Position numbers and translations under genes: made by a program | Assembly: GCA_021160205.1 (NCBI GenBank) | Contig: JAGHCZ010000025.1 | Location: 1-22,575 of the forward strand | Source: Nitrososphaerota archaeon | GTDB taxonomy: Archaea; Thermoproteota; Nitrososphaeria_A; Caldarchaeales; Wolframiiraptoraceae | Length of the DNA stretch: 22,575 nt | Reading direction: 5' to 3' | Shown: one piece after another, positions 14,414-22,575 of the stretch | Position numbering within the stretch: the stretch's first letter is position 1 | How the letters are laid out: each line of letters starts with the position of its first letter | Notes under the pieces: model-generated | What the model was told of the DNA's origin: nothing | The model's input: only the letters and a program-made list of their open reading frames with translations | Databases searched by the model: none

Positions 14414-15028
14414 CTAACTTTGCTCTCCCTTAAGCCTCTTGATCAAGTCCGCTATCGCCGTAGCCGCTTCTTCAGCATGTTGATAGGGATATTTTTGCGG
14501 TTCAAGATACTTAAGACATCTGAAATAGCAGCAGACATGATTCGCGGCCGCTATAGCGAATTCTTTTCCGACTTCTTGATGCTCTTGAACATCTTCCGCT
14601 TGCTCTATCTCCCTTGTTCTTTTTTGTCCTTCCCCGGCTTTTAAGTCCTTTAACCTTCTCTGCAAGATGTCTTCAGGTCTAAATTCTAAAACCACTATGG
14701 CGTCAGGCTTCAATAGCTCAGCGACTTTCGAGGGGAGACCTGGATAAAATCCGAATGGAGTCTTTATCGCCGCGTGGGTGTCTATGATTAAGTCGCCGCC
14801 TATTTTTGTTATCTCCTCCGCAGCTTTTTCTTGGAGAGATTTATAATCCGTGGGCTTGATTTTCTTTCTCATTTCATCTCGATCAGCTACTCTGAGGGAT
14901 TTCTTCGCCTCCTCGAACATGTAATCTCCGAAATTAACCACTTTTAATCCCGGAACTTTTTCAACGAGCTTCTTGAGAATAGTGGATTTCCCAGCGCCGG
15001 GTACAGCCACGACTACTACCCTTACCAT
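14414..15028 (-). CDS. adkA: Archaeal-type adenylate kinase
   Basis: AdkA interconverts ATP plus AMP and two ADP. It is the archaeal form, unrelated in detail to bacterial Adk. The 204 residues carry a P-loop at 8-15 (AVPGAGKS; the first Gly of the usual GxPGxGK is Ala), the VVNFGDYMFEEAKK strand, RDEMRKKI, the IIDTHAAIKTPFGFYPGLP motif that contacts the substrate, and VVLEFRPEDILQRRLKD before the lid. The lid region (EGQKRTREIEQAEDVQEHQE) matches the family's IEEHQEMNR helix. The length is normal. The ATG has no SD, and the TATA box at 15052-15063 makes the mRNA nearly leaderless. Confidence 0.92.
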   Translation of the reverse strand: MVRVVVVAVPGAGKSTILKKLVEKVPGLKVVNFGDYMFEEAKKSLRVADRDEMRKKIKPTDYKSLQEKAAEEITKIGGDLIIDTHAAIKTPFGFYPGLPSKVAELLKPDAIVVLEFRPEDILQRRLKDLKAGEGQKRTREIEQAEDVQEHQEVGKEFAIAAANHVCCYFRCLKYLEPQKYPYQHAEEAATAIADLIKRLKGEQS

Positions 15029-15051
15029 GCAGTTTCTTTCGGAGTTCCACG

Positions 15052-15063
15052 ACTTAAAGATTA
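15052..15063 (-). promoter_or_regulatory. TATA-like promoter of adkA
   Basis: On the minus strand, taatctttaagt is centred 28 to 29 bases before the ATG at 15028, predicting a transcript that starts at or just before the start codon. The upstream zinc-ribbon gene ends at 15070, so read-through transcription is also possible. Confidence 0.5.
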
Positions 15064-15069
15064 GTCAAG

Positions 15070-15882
15070 CTAGAGCTGCATCTGACGCTCTATTTTCTGC
15101 TTAGCGGCTTGATATTCTTCCTCAGTCAATTCCCCTATCTTGTATCTCAGCTCTATCTTGTCCAATTCTTTTTTCAGTTTTTTATGCAGTTCTAAGAGAT
15201 CTTTGAGAGAGTCTAGGGTTTCATCCAAATCCGCCACAATCATTTCGATGCCTTCTTCATCTAGCCCTAGAGATTTTCCGCGTTCGGAGATCTCGTCTTT
15301 AAATTTTCTGAGCTTCTCTTCGTAACTCGGAATGTCCGCGAGCTTAACGTTGAAGGAGTTATGAAGCATGTTGAGCTTCGGCTTAATCTTTGAAAGCTCT
15401 CTATCTATCGCGAGCTTGTCAGTGATGTACTGTCTATCGGAGACCTCTCCGACCTCATGCCTAACCTTCAGCTGTTCTAATCTGTTAGTTAACTCGCTCA
15501 TCCTTTGCTCAAGCTGGTTTATGAGCTCCATCCTCCTAGAGTTAATTGATTGAATTCTCACTCGATAATCCTTGTAGATTTCGAGAAAAGCGTCGGGAGC
15601 CGCTTCGCCGTTTAGAAAATGCTCGATTAATTTATGCCTCCAATTATAGAAATTTGCGAGCTGTTCTATGATCCTCCTTTCTTCAGAAATCTCCTGCGGC
15701 GGAAATTTTTCAATATCCTCTATTATTCTTTCAGCATGCGTCTCTTCTTCTGAGGGGTTGGATCTTTCCTCCATTTCTTCTACCTCCTTAATACTAATAG
15801 GCTTACCACAGAATTTACAGAAGGGAGCCCTGTTCGTTTCCCTCCCGCAGTGGGGACAAATTATCTTTTCTTCCCACATCAT
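15070..15882 (-). CDS. Zinc-ribbon coiled-coil protein with three SHOCT-like repeats
   Basis: The 270-residue soluble protein starts with a zinc ribbon: C9-P-H-C12 and C22-K-F-C25. An acidic linker follows (about 35-65), then long coiled-coil helices. A short motif with pattern GE-x4/5-(Y or F)-x3-K-x2-I/A-x-R occurs three times: about 85-113 (LNGEAAPDAFLEIYKDYRVR), 138-166 (VGEVSDRQYITDKLAIDREL) and 243-270 (IGELTEEEYQAAKQKIERQM). The last copy is a good match to SHOCT-like oligomerisation motifs that often end prokaryotic proteins. The protein probably self-associates or bridges partners; no enzyme motif is visible. Two adjacent ATGs (15882 and 15879) are possible starts. It is divergent from the histone gene and in line with adkA 42 bases downstream. 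The function is unknown. Confidence 0.8.
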   Translation of the reverse strand: MMWEEKIICPHCGRETNRAPFCKFCGKPISIKEVEEMEERSNPSEEETHAERIIEDIEKFPPQEISEERRIIEQLANFYNWRHKLIEHFLNGEAAPDAFLEIYKDYRVRIQSINSRRMELINQLEQRMSELTNRLEQLKVRHEVGEVSDRQYITDKLAIDRELSKIKPKLNMLHNSFNVKLADIPSYEEKLRKFKDEISERGKSLGLDEEGIEMIVADLDETLDSLKDLLELHKKLKKELDKIELRYKIGELTEEEYQAAKQKIERQMQL

Positions 15883-15910
15883 TTAAGCCATCCACTAGAT
15901 CCGTTACTCC

Positions 15911-15925
15911 TAATAATAAGAATTT
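15911..15925 (-). promoter_or_regulatory. TATA-like promoter of the zinc-ribbon gene
   Basis: On the minus strand, aaattcttattatta is centred about 35 bases before the ATG at 15882 and predicts a short leader of about 8 bases. Confidence 0.45.
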
Positions 15926-15931
15926 CCCGGC

Positions 15932-15950
15932 AGGCTTTCTCCCAAAGCTT
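15932..15950. repeat. Short hairpin between the zinc-ribbon and histone promoters
   Basis: AGGCTTT (15932-15938) and AAAGCTT (15944-15950) pair with one G-T wobble around the loop CTCCC. It lies upstream of both divergent promoters. It may be an operator or chance; nothing else is recognisable in the 185-base gap. Confidence 0.3.
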
Positions 15951-16014
15951 CTAGGCAATATTTTGGAATCTCGACGGTGATACCCTCCCTGGAAAAGTGA
16001 GCCGCCTGCAATAA

Positions 16015-16026
16015 ACTATTAAATAC
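16015..16026 (+). promoter_or_regulatory. TATA-like promoter of the histone gene
   Basis: The sequence actattaaatac is centred about 48 bases before the TTG at 16068 and predicts a transcript starting near 16046, leaving room for the SD GAGGTG at 16052-16057. Confidence 0.5.
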
Positions 16027-16067
16027 ATCTAAGCTAAGCAATTTCGTAGTAGAGGTGTTGAAAAGAA

Positions 16068-16304
16068 TTGGGACCCGGTGAGCTTTCCCTTGCACCCATT
16101 CACAGGTTGATTAAAAAGGCGGGCGCAGCCAGGGCTAGTGAAGAAGCTGCTGAGGAGCTTAGAAGAATTTTGGAGGATTTGGGAATGGCCATAGCGAAAG
16201 AAGCCTTAAGCCTAGCGCAGTACGCCGGTAGGAGGACTGTTAGAAGGGAGGATATTGAAAGAGCTGCCCGAACTCTCCTACGGGGTTATTATTCATCGCA
16301 GTGA
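16068..16304 (+). CDS. Archaeal histone (single histone fold)
   Basis: Archaeal histones dimerise, wrap DNA and stack into longer nucleosome-like fibres. The 78 residues match the whole fold: LSLAPIHRLIKKAGAARASE (helix 1 and loop 1 with DNA-contacting Arg), the long central helix EEAAEELRRILEDLGMAIAK, and the loop 2 motif GRRTVRREDIERAAR (54-68) with the conserved R-T pair and the structural Asp62. The start is TTG at 16068, because a stop in the same frame at 16059-16061 rules out any earlier start; GAGGTG lies 10 bases before it. The C-terminus carries a short extra tail (GYYSSQ). The gene has its own promoter and is divergent from the zinc-ribbon gene. Confidence 0.93.
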   Translation: MGPGELSLAPIHRLIKKAGAARASEEAAEELRRILEDLGMAIAKEALSLAQYAGRRTVRREDIERAARTLLRGYYSSQ

Positions 16305-16346
16305 GATCCCTAGATTCGGCGGTATAATAAGAACCTAGTCTATTAA

Positions 16347-16370
16347 GGTTTATATTTGGCTCAATAAACC
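16347..16370 (+). promoter_or_regulatory. Thermosome promoter with an overlapping palindrome
   Basis: GGTTTAT (16347-16353) and ATAAACC (16364-16370) form an inverted repeat with a 10-base spacer. The TATA-like gtttatat (16348-16355) lies in the left arm and predicts a transcript starting near 16378. A palindrome over the TATA box is a plausible site for a heat-shock or other repressor; this is an inference. Confidence 0.45.
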
Positions 16371-16419
16371 ATGTTTTCGGTTGGATTCTAAATAACCCGA
16401 GAGGAGGTGTGAAAGTAGA

Positions 16420-18045
16420 ATGGCATCTAGAGCCTTGGGAGCTGGTCAGCCGGTACTAATCTTGAAGGAAGGGACGAGCAGAACGAGGGGTAGAACTGCT
16501 CAGAGAAACAACATAGCTGCTACGAAGATAATCGCCGAGATGGTGAAAACGACGCTCGGGCCAAAGGGAATGGATAAGATATTGGTCGACAGCATCGGAG
16601 ATGTCGTAGTTACCAACGACGGAGCAACGATATTAGACAAAATGGACGTTGAGCACCCGGCTGCGAAGATGCTCATAGAGGTCGCAAAAGCGCAGGACTC
16701 AAGCGTCGGCGATGGAACGACGACCGTGGTGATCCTCACGGGCGAACTATTAAAGCGCGCTGAGGAATTAATTGAGCAGAAGATTCACCCGAGTACGGTC
16801 ATTACAGGTTACAGAAGGGCTCTCGACATCGCGTTATCAGCTCTTGATAAGGTGGCTAAATCGATCAAGCTCGAAGACAAAGCGATCTTGAAGAAGATCG
16901 TGAATACCTCGCTGGGAAGTAAGTCGCTGGGCTTCGCTGCCGAGCACATCGCGGATCTTTCAATAAACGCTGTTCTAAGCATAATCGAAGACAGGGATGG
17001 AAAGCCGTACGCTGATAAAGACAATATTCAGATCATCAAGAAGATGGGTAAAAGCTTGATGGAAAGCGAGCTGATTAACGGCGTGATAGTCGATAAAGAA
17101 GTTGTTCACCCCGCAATGCCCAAGCGCGTCGTGAACGCTAAGATAGCCTTGATAAACGCCCCATTCGAGATAGAGAAAACTGAGTTCAGCGCCGAAATAA
17201 GAATCCGTGACCCGCTGAAGATAAAGGAATTCTTGGATGAGGAAACTAGGATCTTGAAGCAGATGGTTGATAAGATCGTTCAAATAGGAGCTAACGTCGT
17301 CTTCTGTCAGAAGGGCATCGACGATATAGCGCAGTTCTTCCTAGCTAAAGCGGGAGTATTGGCCGTGCGAAGAGTTAAGTCTTCAGACATGGAGAAGCTG
17401 GCTAAAGCGACCGGGGGAAGAATCGTAACAAACTTTGACGATCTAAGCGAGAAAGACCTAGGATTAGCCGGGCTCGTCGAGGAAAGAAAAGTAGGAGAAG
17501 ATAAAATGGTGTTCGTCCGAGAATGCAAGAACCCGAAGGCGGTTTCTATTTTGATCAGAGCAGGATTAGAACGGCAACTAGACGAAGCAGAAAGAGCTCT
17601 AAACGACGCGATAATGAACCTCATATCATTAATCCGAAACATGAAATACGTTCCCGGCGGCGGAGCGACCGAAATGGCCTTAGCAAGCGCCATTAAGAAG
17701 GACGCGCCGAAGTATCCGGGAAGAGAACAGCTAGCTATGTTAGCGTTCGCCGAGAGCCTTGAAATGATTCCGAGGACTCTGGCCGAAAACGCTGGGCTGG
17801 AGCCGGTTGAAATTTTGACGGAGCTGAGGACTAGACATGAAAAAGAGGAGCATGGATACGGGATAGAGGTGATCTCGGGGAAGGTTCAGGACATGTTTAA
17901 CGCGGGAATAATAGAGCCCATTAAGGTAAAGGAGCAAGTATTAAAGAGCGCCTTCGAAGCCTCCGCCATGATTCTGAGAATAGATGACGTTATAGCCGCC
18001 ACTAGAAGAAGTGAGGAAAAAGGCGCGAAGTCTGAAAGCGAGTAA
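16420..18045 (+). CDS. ths: Thermosome subunit (group II chaperonin)
   Basis: The thermosome is the double-ring ATP-driven folding chamber of archaea, with a built-in lid. The 541 residues have the equatorial ATP site motifs [10 protein letters not shown] (44-53), [10 protein letters not shown] (63-72) and GDGTTT (97-102), the apical and lid region in the middle, and [11 protein letters not shown] (from 411) with IDDVIAATR near the C-terminus. The length is normal. The acidic tail ends [10 protein letters not shown] and lacks the Gly-Met repeats found at the end of many thermosome subunits. The ATG has a strong SD, GGAGGTG at 16403-16409, 10 bases upstream, and a leader of about 42 bases. Only one chaperonin gene lies in this window; others may exist elsewhere in the genome. 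Confidence 0.97.
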   Translation: MASRALGAGQPVLILKEGTSRTRGRTAQRNNIAATKIIAEMVKTTLGPKGMDKILVDSIGDVVVTNDGATILDKMDVEHPAAKMLIEVAKAQDSSVGDGTTTVVILTGELLKRAEELIEQKIHPSTVITGYRRALDIALSALDKVAKSIKLEDKAILKKIVNTSLGSKSLGFAAEHIADLSINAVLSIIEDRDGKPYADKDNIQIIKKMGKSLMESELINGVIVDKEVVHPAMPKRVVNAKIALINAPFEIEKTEFSAEIRIRDPLKIKEFLDEETRILKQMVDKIVQIGANVVFCQKGIDDIAQFFLAKAGVLAVRRVKSSDMEKLAKATGGRIVTNFDDLSEKDLGLAGLVEERKVGEDKMVFVRECKNPKAVSILIRAGLERQLDEAERALNDAIMNLISLIRNMKYVPGGGATEMALASAIKKDAPKYPGREQLAMLAFAESLEMIPRTLAENAGLEPVEILTELRTRHEKEEHGYGIEVISGKVQDMFNAGIIEPIKVKEQVLKSAFEASAMILRIDDVIAATRRSEEKGAKSESE

Positions 18046-18054
18046 CCTGTCTAA

Positions 18055-18088
18055 GTTTCCTCATTTTCTATTTTCTCCACATTTTTCA
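18055..18088 (+). terminator. Pyrimidine-rich terminator-like tract after the thermosome gene
   Basis: Several T-runs (tttcc, atttt, tatttt, atttttc) lie within 45 bases of the stop codon. Oligo-T tracts are the usual archaeal termination signal. No stable hairpin is needed or obvious. Confidence 0.45.
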
Positions 18089-18143
18089 ACCGAGAACCCC
18101 AACTACATCCTACGGTTTCTCACTTTTTCGAGGCTGAATAACA

Positions 18144-18152
18144 CTTGTATAG
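18144..18152 (+). promoter_or_regulatory. TATA-like promoter of the TrmB-UPF0182-Hsp20 cluster
   Basis: The sequence cttgtatag is centred about 29 bases before the ATG at 18177 and predicts a leaderless transcript starting near 18174. This also places the alternative TTG at 18171 before the transcript. Confidence 0.45.
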
Positions 18153-18176
18153 AGGAAATAGTAACTTAGGTTGGCT

Positions 18177-18953
18177 ATGGTGATCACTATAGGCGATAGG
18201 CTTAGGAAAGCCCTCCATCACCTCGGGCTAACTGATTACGAAATGCGAGTTTACATAACGCTTTTAGAAAATGGAAGTATGACTGCGAATCGAATAAGCG
18301 AAGCCGCAGAAGTTCCCTACTCAAAGATCTACGAAGTCCTAGAAAGCCTAGAAAAGAAAGGCTGGATTGGAAGCGAAGGAGGACGCCCCGCCAAATTTTA
18401 TTCCCGAAGCCCGATGACCGCGCTTGAGATAAACAGGATGAGAATAGAGAGGAGGCTTAAGACCTATGATAACGTGGTCGCCTCTGAGCTCCTCCCAGTC
18501 TACGAAAAGGCGGGAGCGAGAGAGAAGCACGATGTATGGATACTTAGAGGGGAGCTAAATGTTCTCTCAAAATTAAAAGAGCTGCTGGAGAACTGCGATT
18601 CGGAGCTTCAAATAGCATCCCCCTGGATAAACAAGGAGTTGGTGGATATGCTGCTGCCTACGCTGACCATGATGATTACCAGAGGAGGAAAAGCCCAAAT
18701 CATGTTATCCAGCTCCTGCAGCCGAAGCATAGCGAGAAGATTGGGAGAATATGCGGAAGTGAGGTTTAGAGATCAGCTCTTCGGAGGAGGGATCATCTCC
18801 GATTCAAAGGAGGCGATAATAATTCTAGGGGAGGGGAAAAAAGGGCGCCCTGTGCTCGCGATTTGGTCAGACCACATAGGATTAGCGAAAATAGCAAAAG
18901 TGTATTTCGATTATCTTTGGAAAGATGCCGAACCCTTAAAAGAAAGGCGATGA
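18177..18953 (+). CDS. TrmB-family transcriptional regulator
   Basis: The 258-residue protein has a winged-helix DNA-binding domain at the N-terminus (about 10-80): LGLTDYEMRVYITLLENGSM, then the recognition part EVPYSKIYEVLESLEKKGWI and the wing ending GRPAKFYSRSP, all typical of TrmB. A linker helix (about 85-115) leads to the phospholipase-D-like effector domain found in TrmB relatives (DVWILRGELNVLSKLKELL, then ASPWINKELVDML and GGGIISDSKEAIIILG). The C-terminal sugar-binding domain of the founding member is missing, so the ligand cannot be predicted. The ATG at 18177 is preferred over TTG at 18171 because of the promoter spacing. The UPF0182 gene follows after 36 bases, so it is probably co-transcribed and perhaps controlled by this protein. 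Confidence 0.88.
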   Translation: MVITIGDRLRKALHHLGLTDYEMRVYITLLENGSMTANRISEAAEVPYSKIYEVLESLEKKGWIGSEGGRPAKFYSRSPMTALEINRMRIERRLKTYDNVVASELLPVYEKAGAREKHDVWILRGELNVLSKLKELLENCDSELQIASPWINKELVDMLLPTLTMMITRGGKAQIMLSSSCSRSIARRLGEYAEVRFRDQLFGGGIISDSKEAIIILGEGKKGRPVLAIWSDHIGLAKIAKVYFDYLWKDAEPLKERR

Positions 18954-18989
18954 GCACCCTAAAACGGAAGATTCCAGAGGTGCGGATCT

Positions 18990-21740
18990 ATGCGTGAAGG
19001 CAGGAGGCACTCCACCGCGCTTATTCTCCTAATAATCATAATTCTCATAGCCGCTTTAATCACCACTTCTCAAAGCGTTCAATTCACGCTGAATATTTGG
19101 GAATTCGGCGACCTCTTCATTAGGCCATTTTATTACTCGCTCATAGGCGGACTGATACTATCCACAATAGCCTTTTTCAGGTTTGATTTCGTTAATCGGA
19201 GATCTTTAACCTTCTGGTTCCTGAACTTCATTTTGAAATTTTATCGCAGAGCAGGGTACATAGAAATTTCGGACATAGATTTTTCAACATACAAGCTCGG
19301 TATGAATAAATTTTTGGCGTGGCAAGTGACTAAAACATTAATCGGCGCGCTCATTTTTGCTAACAGCATTTTCGGAATGGCCTTGGCGGCTTCTTTCAGC
19401 GGAGTAGATCTCGGAATACAAAACATCGGAATCATATTTACGCTCCCATTCACCAAAGTATCTGCATCCAGCATTTCTCCGGCTCTAAGCGTGATAAACG
19501 CCGCCCCAGCACTAATCCTTCTAGTTCCTCCGATCATATCCGCATTAGGCGTGAGGTTAACGATCCTCGTTGGCTTAACGATCCTCGTTAAAGCCGTATC
19601 TTCATCGATCGTGGACTATCTTAGGAGAGGATTTTTCAGAATTCCTATGGAGGCTATTGAGGCGTTGATAGCTATAGCTTCTACCTGGATAGGATTCACG
19701 CTCTTCTTCTCAACCTACATCGACTACAACACCAAAATATACATCTTCGGAGCCTTCGCGTTGGCGGCGATCTTTCTCCTCTTCATTTATCTCGATAAGA
19801 GCAAACCAGGATTTCTATATGCTTTTAAGATAAAGTTCGGGGCCTTAATCCTAATACTTCTCTTAATACTTACTTTCGCGACTATTCAGAACAGCATAGC
19901 TGACGCTAGGAAAGTCGAATGGCTCGGCCCCTACGTGAAGCAAGAAATAATCGTAAATCGATATCTCGCAGACCTATCTAACATAAAGATCGTGCCGTAT
20001 AATTTCACAGGAGAGGAATCACCGGTTAAAATAGAAGTCGGCCAGCTGAAAGAAGATTTATCGACGGTTAGGCTATGGGATTGGGACGCAGCATTCACGA
20101 AGCTGAAACCCGAAATAGGCTTGATCCCATACGTGGACTTCGAGGACTCAGATGTCATAAGATTTGGAAATAGAATTTATTGGAGCGCTTCGATGAAACC
20201 GATCCTCCCGCGTGGAGTAACCATGGGAAATGTATGGTATAATGAGCACCTGGTTTACACCCATGTTCCAAACGGCTTCCTCCTACTCGACGCAAATAAT
20301 GGAACAATAGTAGATTCATCCGCGTTCTTCAAGCAGCGTAGAATATACTACGGAGAAGGAGGGCTCCTAGAATCTACGTGGGCCGCGATAATCATGGGTA
20401 AGGAGAGAAGCGACGAAATCACGGGAACGAGATATAGCGGAAAAGGCGGAGTAGCCGTAGGCCCTCCGATGACTTGGCTTTACGATGTGACTTTCCTCCT
20501 CTCGTATCCAGATAAAGAAGTCAGATTGCTCAGATATCGAGACGTCTACGATAGATTGGGCCTCATACTCCCGTACTTTACCTATTTTTGGAATGGAGAA
20601 TACGTTGACATGTTCCCGGTTACAGACGGCGAGAACACTTATTGGCTTGTCCCATTAATAGTTAAGCTCTCCGCCGAGGATGTTCCTTGGAGCAGGAACC
20701 ACGACTTTCTCAGATTTATTGGATACGCGCTCGTCGATATCTATAATGGAGACGTGAAGCTCATAATAGTTGGAGACGACTTCTTCAGCAAGCTAATAAA
20801 GCAGATATACAGGGACCTATTGATTGAGGAATTTCCGGAATGGCTGAAAAATCAGAGCAGGTTCCCGGCAGAAGCCTTTGAATACCAAATAGAGATGTTC
20901 AACTACTATCACGTAGATGACCCGGCGACCTTCATCCAAGCGCGAGAATTTTACGAGATACCAGAAGGAGTCTACACCTATTTCATAATAGCTAGATATC
21001 CGGGATTTCAGAGGCCGGAATTCGTCGGGGTAGTTTCTCTCCAGCTTAGGGGATCCATGGGAAGAAATCTCGCAGGATTTATGGTCGTCAGGAACGATTA
21101 CCCACACCTAGGAGAGAAAATCTTCTATCGAGTCCCGATCCAATCAGAAATAAAGCTACTCGGCCCCTCAGCCGCGAAAGAAGCTCTCGAAAGGTTCGCG
21201 GAATTCAGAAAGCTTAGAACGTTGCTTGAAAACCCCCGTATAGGGGATATCATCCTATACTACCTCGGAGACCGGCTCGTGTATGTAATTCCGGTTTATA
21301 CGTCTCCAGCCGGAGGAGTCGTGGCACAGCTCGGAACCATCGCGACGATCGGAGCGGAGTTCACTGGGAAATACTATATAGGGCTTGGATCGACTCTGAA
21401 AGAATCGTTTAACGCTTTCTTGGGGAGCTTGGAGCAGGCGCCTTTGATAGAGAAGGTGGATGTATATAATTTGACCGTTCAAACCTTGAGGGAACTAGGT
21501 CTTGAAGTGATTTATCCGGAGAAGATTGCTCCTAACGTGATCTTTAAGGAGGGAGAATTGTCCTTTACAAGCGTCGGAGAGTTCAAGAACTCCCTGAAAG
21601 CCTTTGCAGATAAATGGATAATTGAGAAAAACCTGAAAAGAGTTCTGATCTGTTTCGAAGACGATAAAATATGCGTCGGATCCATGTTCTCCGAAAACGG
21701 GGTCGTAGAACTCCACTACATCACCATTTTAAGGGGCTAA
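18990..21740 (+). CDS. UPF0182 family membrane protein
   Basis: The 916-residue protein fits the family plan: about seven membrane helices in the first 300 residues (near 10-30, 45-64, 113-136, 168-202, 222-243, 249-268, 282-300), then a large, probably extracytoplasmic domain of about 600 residues. Family hallmarks are VWYNEHLVYTHVPNG (415-429), IYYGEGG (452-458), RYSGKGGVAVG (481-491), RYRDVYDRLGLILPYF (515-530), EMFNYYHVDDPATFIQAREF (635-654) and LVYVIPVYTSPAGGVVAQLG near the C-terminus. The biochemical function of the family is not known to me. The ATG has GAGGTG 7 to 8 bases upstream. It sits between a TrmB-like regulator and a membrane Hsp20-domain protein, with 36- and 43-base gaps, so one operon is likely. 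Confidence 0.88.
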   Translation: MREGRRHSTALILLIIIILIAALITTSQSVQFTLNIWEFGDLFIRPFYYSLIGGLILSTIAFFRFDFVNRRSLTFWFLNFILKFYRRAGYIEISDIDFSTYKLGMNKFLAWQVTKTLIGALIFANSIFGMALAASFSGVDLGIQNIGIIFTLPFTKVSASSISPALSVINAAPALILLVPPIISALGVRLTILVGLTILVKAVSSSIVDYLRRGFFRIPMEAIEALIAIASTWIGFTLFFSTYIDYNTKIYIFGAFALAAIFLLFIYLDKSKPGFLYAFKIKFGALILILLLILTFATIQNSIADARKVEWLGPYVKQEIIVNRYLADLSNIKIVPYNFTGEESPVKIEVGQLKEDLSTVRLWDWDAAFTKLKPEIGLIPYVDFEDSDVIRFGNRIYWSASMKPILPRGVTMGNVWYNEHLVYTHVPNGFLLLDANNGTIVDSSAFFKQRRIYYGEGGLLESTWAAIIMGKERSDEITGTRYSGKGGVAVGPPMTWLYDVTFLLSYPDKEVRLLRYRDVYDRLGLILPYFTYFWNGEYVDMFPVTDGENTYWLVPLIVKLSAEDVPWSRNHDFLRFIGYALVDIYNGDVKLIIVGDDFFSKLIKQIYRDLLIEEFPEWLKNQSRFPAEAFEYQIEMFNYYHVDDPATFIQAREFYEIPEGVYTYFIIARYPGFQRPEFVGVVSLQLRGSMGRNLAGFMVVRNDYPHLGEKIFYRVPIQSEIKLLGPSAAKEALERFAEFRKLRTLLENPRIGDIILYYLGDRLVYVIPVYTSPAGGVVAQLGTIATIGAEFTGKYYIGLGSTLKESFNAFLGSLEQAPLIEKVDVYNLTVQTLRELGLEVIYPEKIAPNVIFKEGELSFTSVGEFKNSLKAFADKWIIEKNLKRVLICFEDDKICVGSMFSENGVVELHYITILRG

Positions 21741-21783
21741 GCTTAAAGCTGAAGAATATCAGGGAAAGCTAGGGAGATGGCGA

Positions 21784-22227
21784 TTGAGCGGAAAGAAGCC
21801 GAGCGCTCTTCTCACAAGCCTATTCGTGCTAATATGTCTGCTGGCGATATCCGTGCTCATTCGACTTGAGAGAGGGCTTTTAGGAGTAGTTCTAACCGGA
21901 ATACTGCTCGTTCTAGGATTTTACTGGTTTAAGGAAATAAAGAGGGCAATAGGGTCCGGAAGGCCGAGGAGAGAATATCCCTTAGAAATCACCGAAGAGA
22001 AAAACGTGATAGACCTAATTGCCCAAGTCCCTGGCCCCGAAGAAGCCGTGTCATTTGAAATATCCGGGAAAAAGCTGCTCGTACGCGGAGGAATGGGATT
22101 TAAGAAAGTAGTTAAGCTCCCCTATCGCGTTAGGGTTTTGAGAAGCTCATATATCAACGGTATACTTCACATTAAGTTAGTTAGAGAAGAAGTAATTAAG
22201 AAAGATGAACAAAGCCCAAGCTATTAA
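21784..22227 (+). CDS. Membrane-anchored Hsp20/alpha-crystallin-like protein
   Basis: The 147 residues begin with two membrane helices (about 9-27, LLTSLFVLICLLAISVLI, and 31-49, GLLGVVLTGILLVLGFYWF), giving a hairpin with both ends in the cytoplasm, followed by a small beta domain at 74-134. That domain reads NVIDLIAQVPGPEEAVSFEI, then KKLLVRGG, KVVKLPYRV and SSYINGILHIKLVRE, the strand pattern of Hsp20; the NGIL-x-I-x-L strand is diagnostic. The I-x-I tail of oligomeric small heat-shock proteins is absent. The start is TTG at 21784; a GGGAG (21772-21776) lies 7 bases before it, and an ATG at 21777 is out of frame. It follows the UPF0182 gene in a probable operon and converges with deoxyhypusine synthase. 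Confidence 0.8.
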   Translation: MSGKKPSALLTSLFVLICLLAISVLIRLERGLLGVVLTGILLVLGFYWFKEIKRAIGSGRPRREYPLEITEEKNVIDLIAQVPGPEEAVSFEISGKKLLVRGGMGFKKVVKLPYRVRVLRSSYINGILHIKLVREEVIKKDEQSPSY

Positions 22228-22242
22228 GCCCGCTAAACAACT

Positions 22243-22575
<333 letters not shown>

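Noticed and set aside
15910..16095. A 61-residue minus-strand frame between the zinc-ribbon and histone genes
   Set aside because: It runs over the TATA boxes of both genes and the first codons of the histone, has no recognisable motif, and its own start lacks a promoter or SD.

Overview
The window is chromosomal DNA from an archaeon. It carries an A-type (archaeal V/A) ATP synthase gene set, a group II chaperonin (thermosome), a single-fold archaeal histone, an archaeal-type adenylate kinase (AdkA), a TrmI-type tRNA m1A methyltransferase, a TrmB-family regulator and the 3' part of a deoxyhypusine synthase gene. AT-rich TATA-like boxes lie about 26 bases before many starts, often with a very short leader, which is archaeal promoter architecture; other genes have Shine-Dalgarno (SD) sequences and TTG or GTG starts. 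A thermophilic or mesophilic member of the Thermoproteota/TACK-like archaea is my best guess. That is an inference, because no rRNA gene is present.

Layout: 2-874, 3' part of a coiled-coil, probably surface-exposed protein. 949-1653, a zinc-finger/membrane/thioredoxin fusion. 1733-2227, an unknown protein whose promoter sits inside a long imperfect inverted repeat. 2290-5164, atpI-atpK (membrane rotor and stator) on the plus strand. 5253-5456, a 67-residue membrane protein. 5462-11484, atpF-H-E-A-B-D-C on the minus strand, converging on atpIK. 11699-12331, an unassigned methyltransferase. About 12400-12458, a candidate box C/D guide RNA. 12496-13242, a membrane-anchored SagB/nitroreductase-like flavoprotein. 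13364-14143, trmI. 14192-14362, a 56-residue membrane protein. 14414-15028, adkA. 15070-15882, a zinc-ribbon coiled-coil protein. 16068-16304, histone. 16420-18045, thermosome. 18177-22227, a probable operon of a TrmB-like regulator, a UPF0182 membrane protein and a membrane-anchored Hsp20-domain protein. 22243 to the end, deoxyhypusine synthase (partial, minus strand).

Most genes are housekeeping. All nine A-ATPase subunits are present but in two convergent transcription units. The parts that deserve attention are the TrmB/UPF0182/membrane-Hsp20 cluster, the zinc-finger thioredoxin, the internal duplication in AtpI, the three-repeat zinc-ribbon protein and the candidate box C/D RNA with a correctly spaced promoter. 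There is no CRISPR array, transposase, integrase, tRNA or rRNA that I could recognise, and no gene-free stretch longer than about 215 bases.
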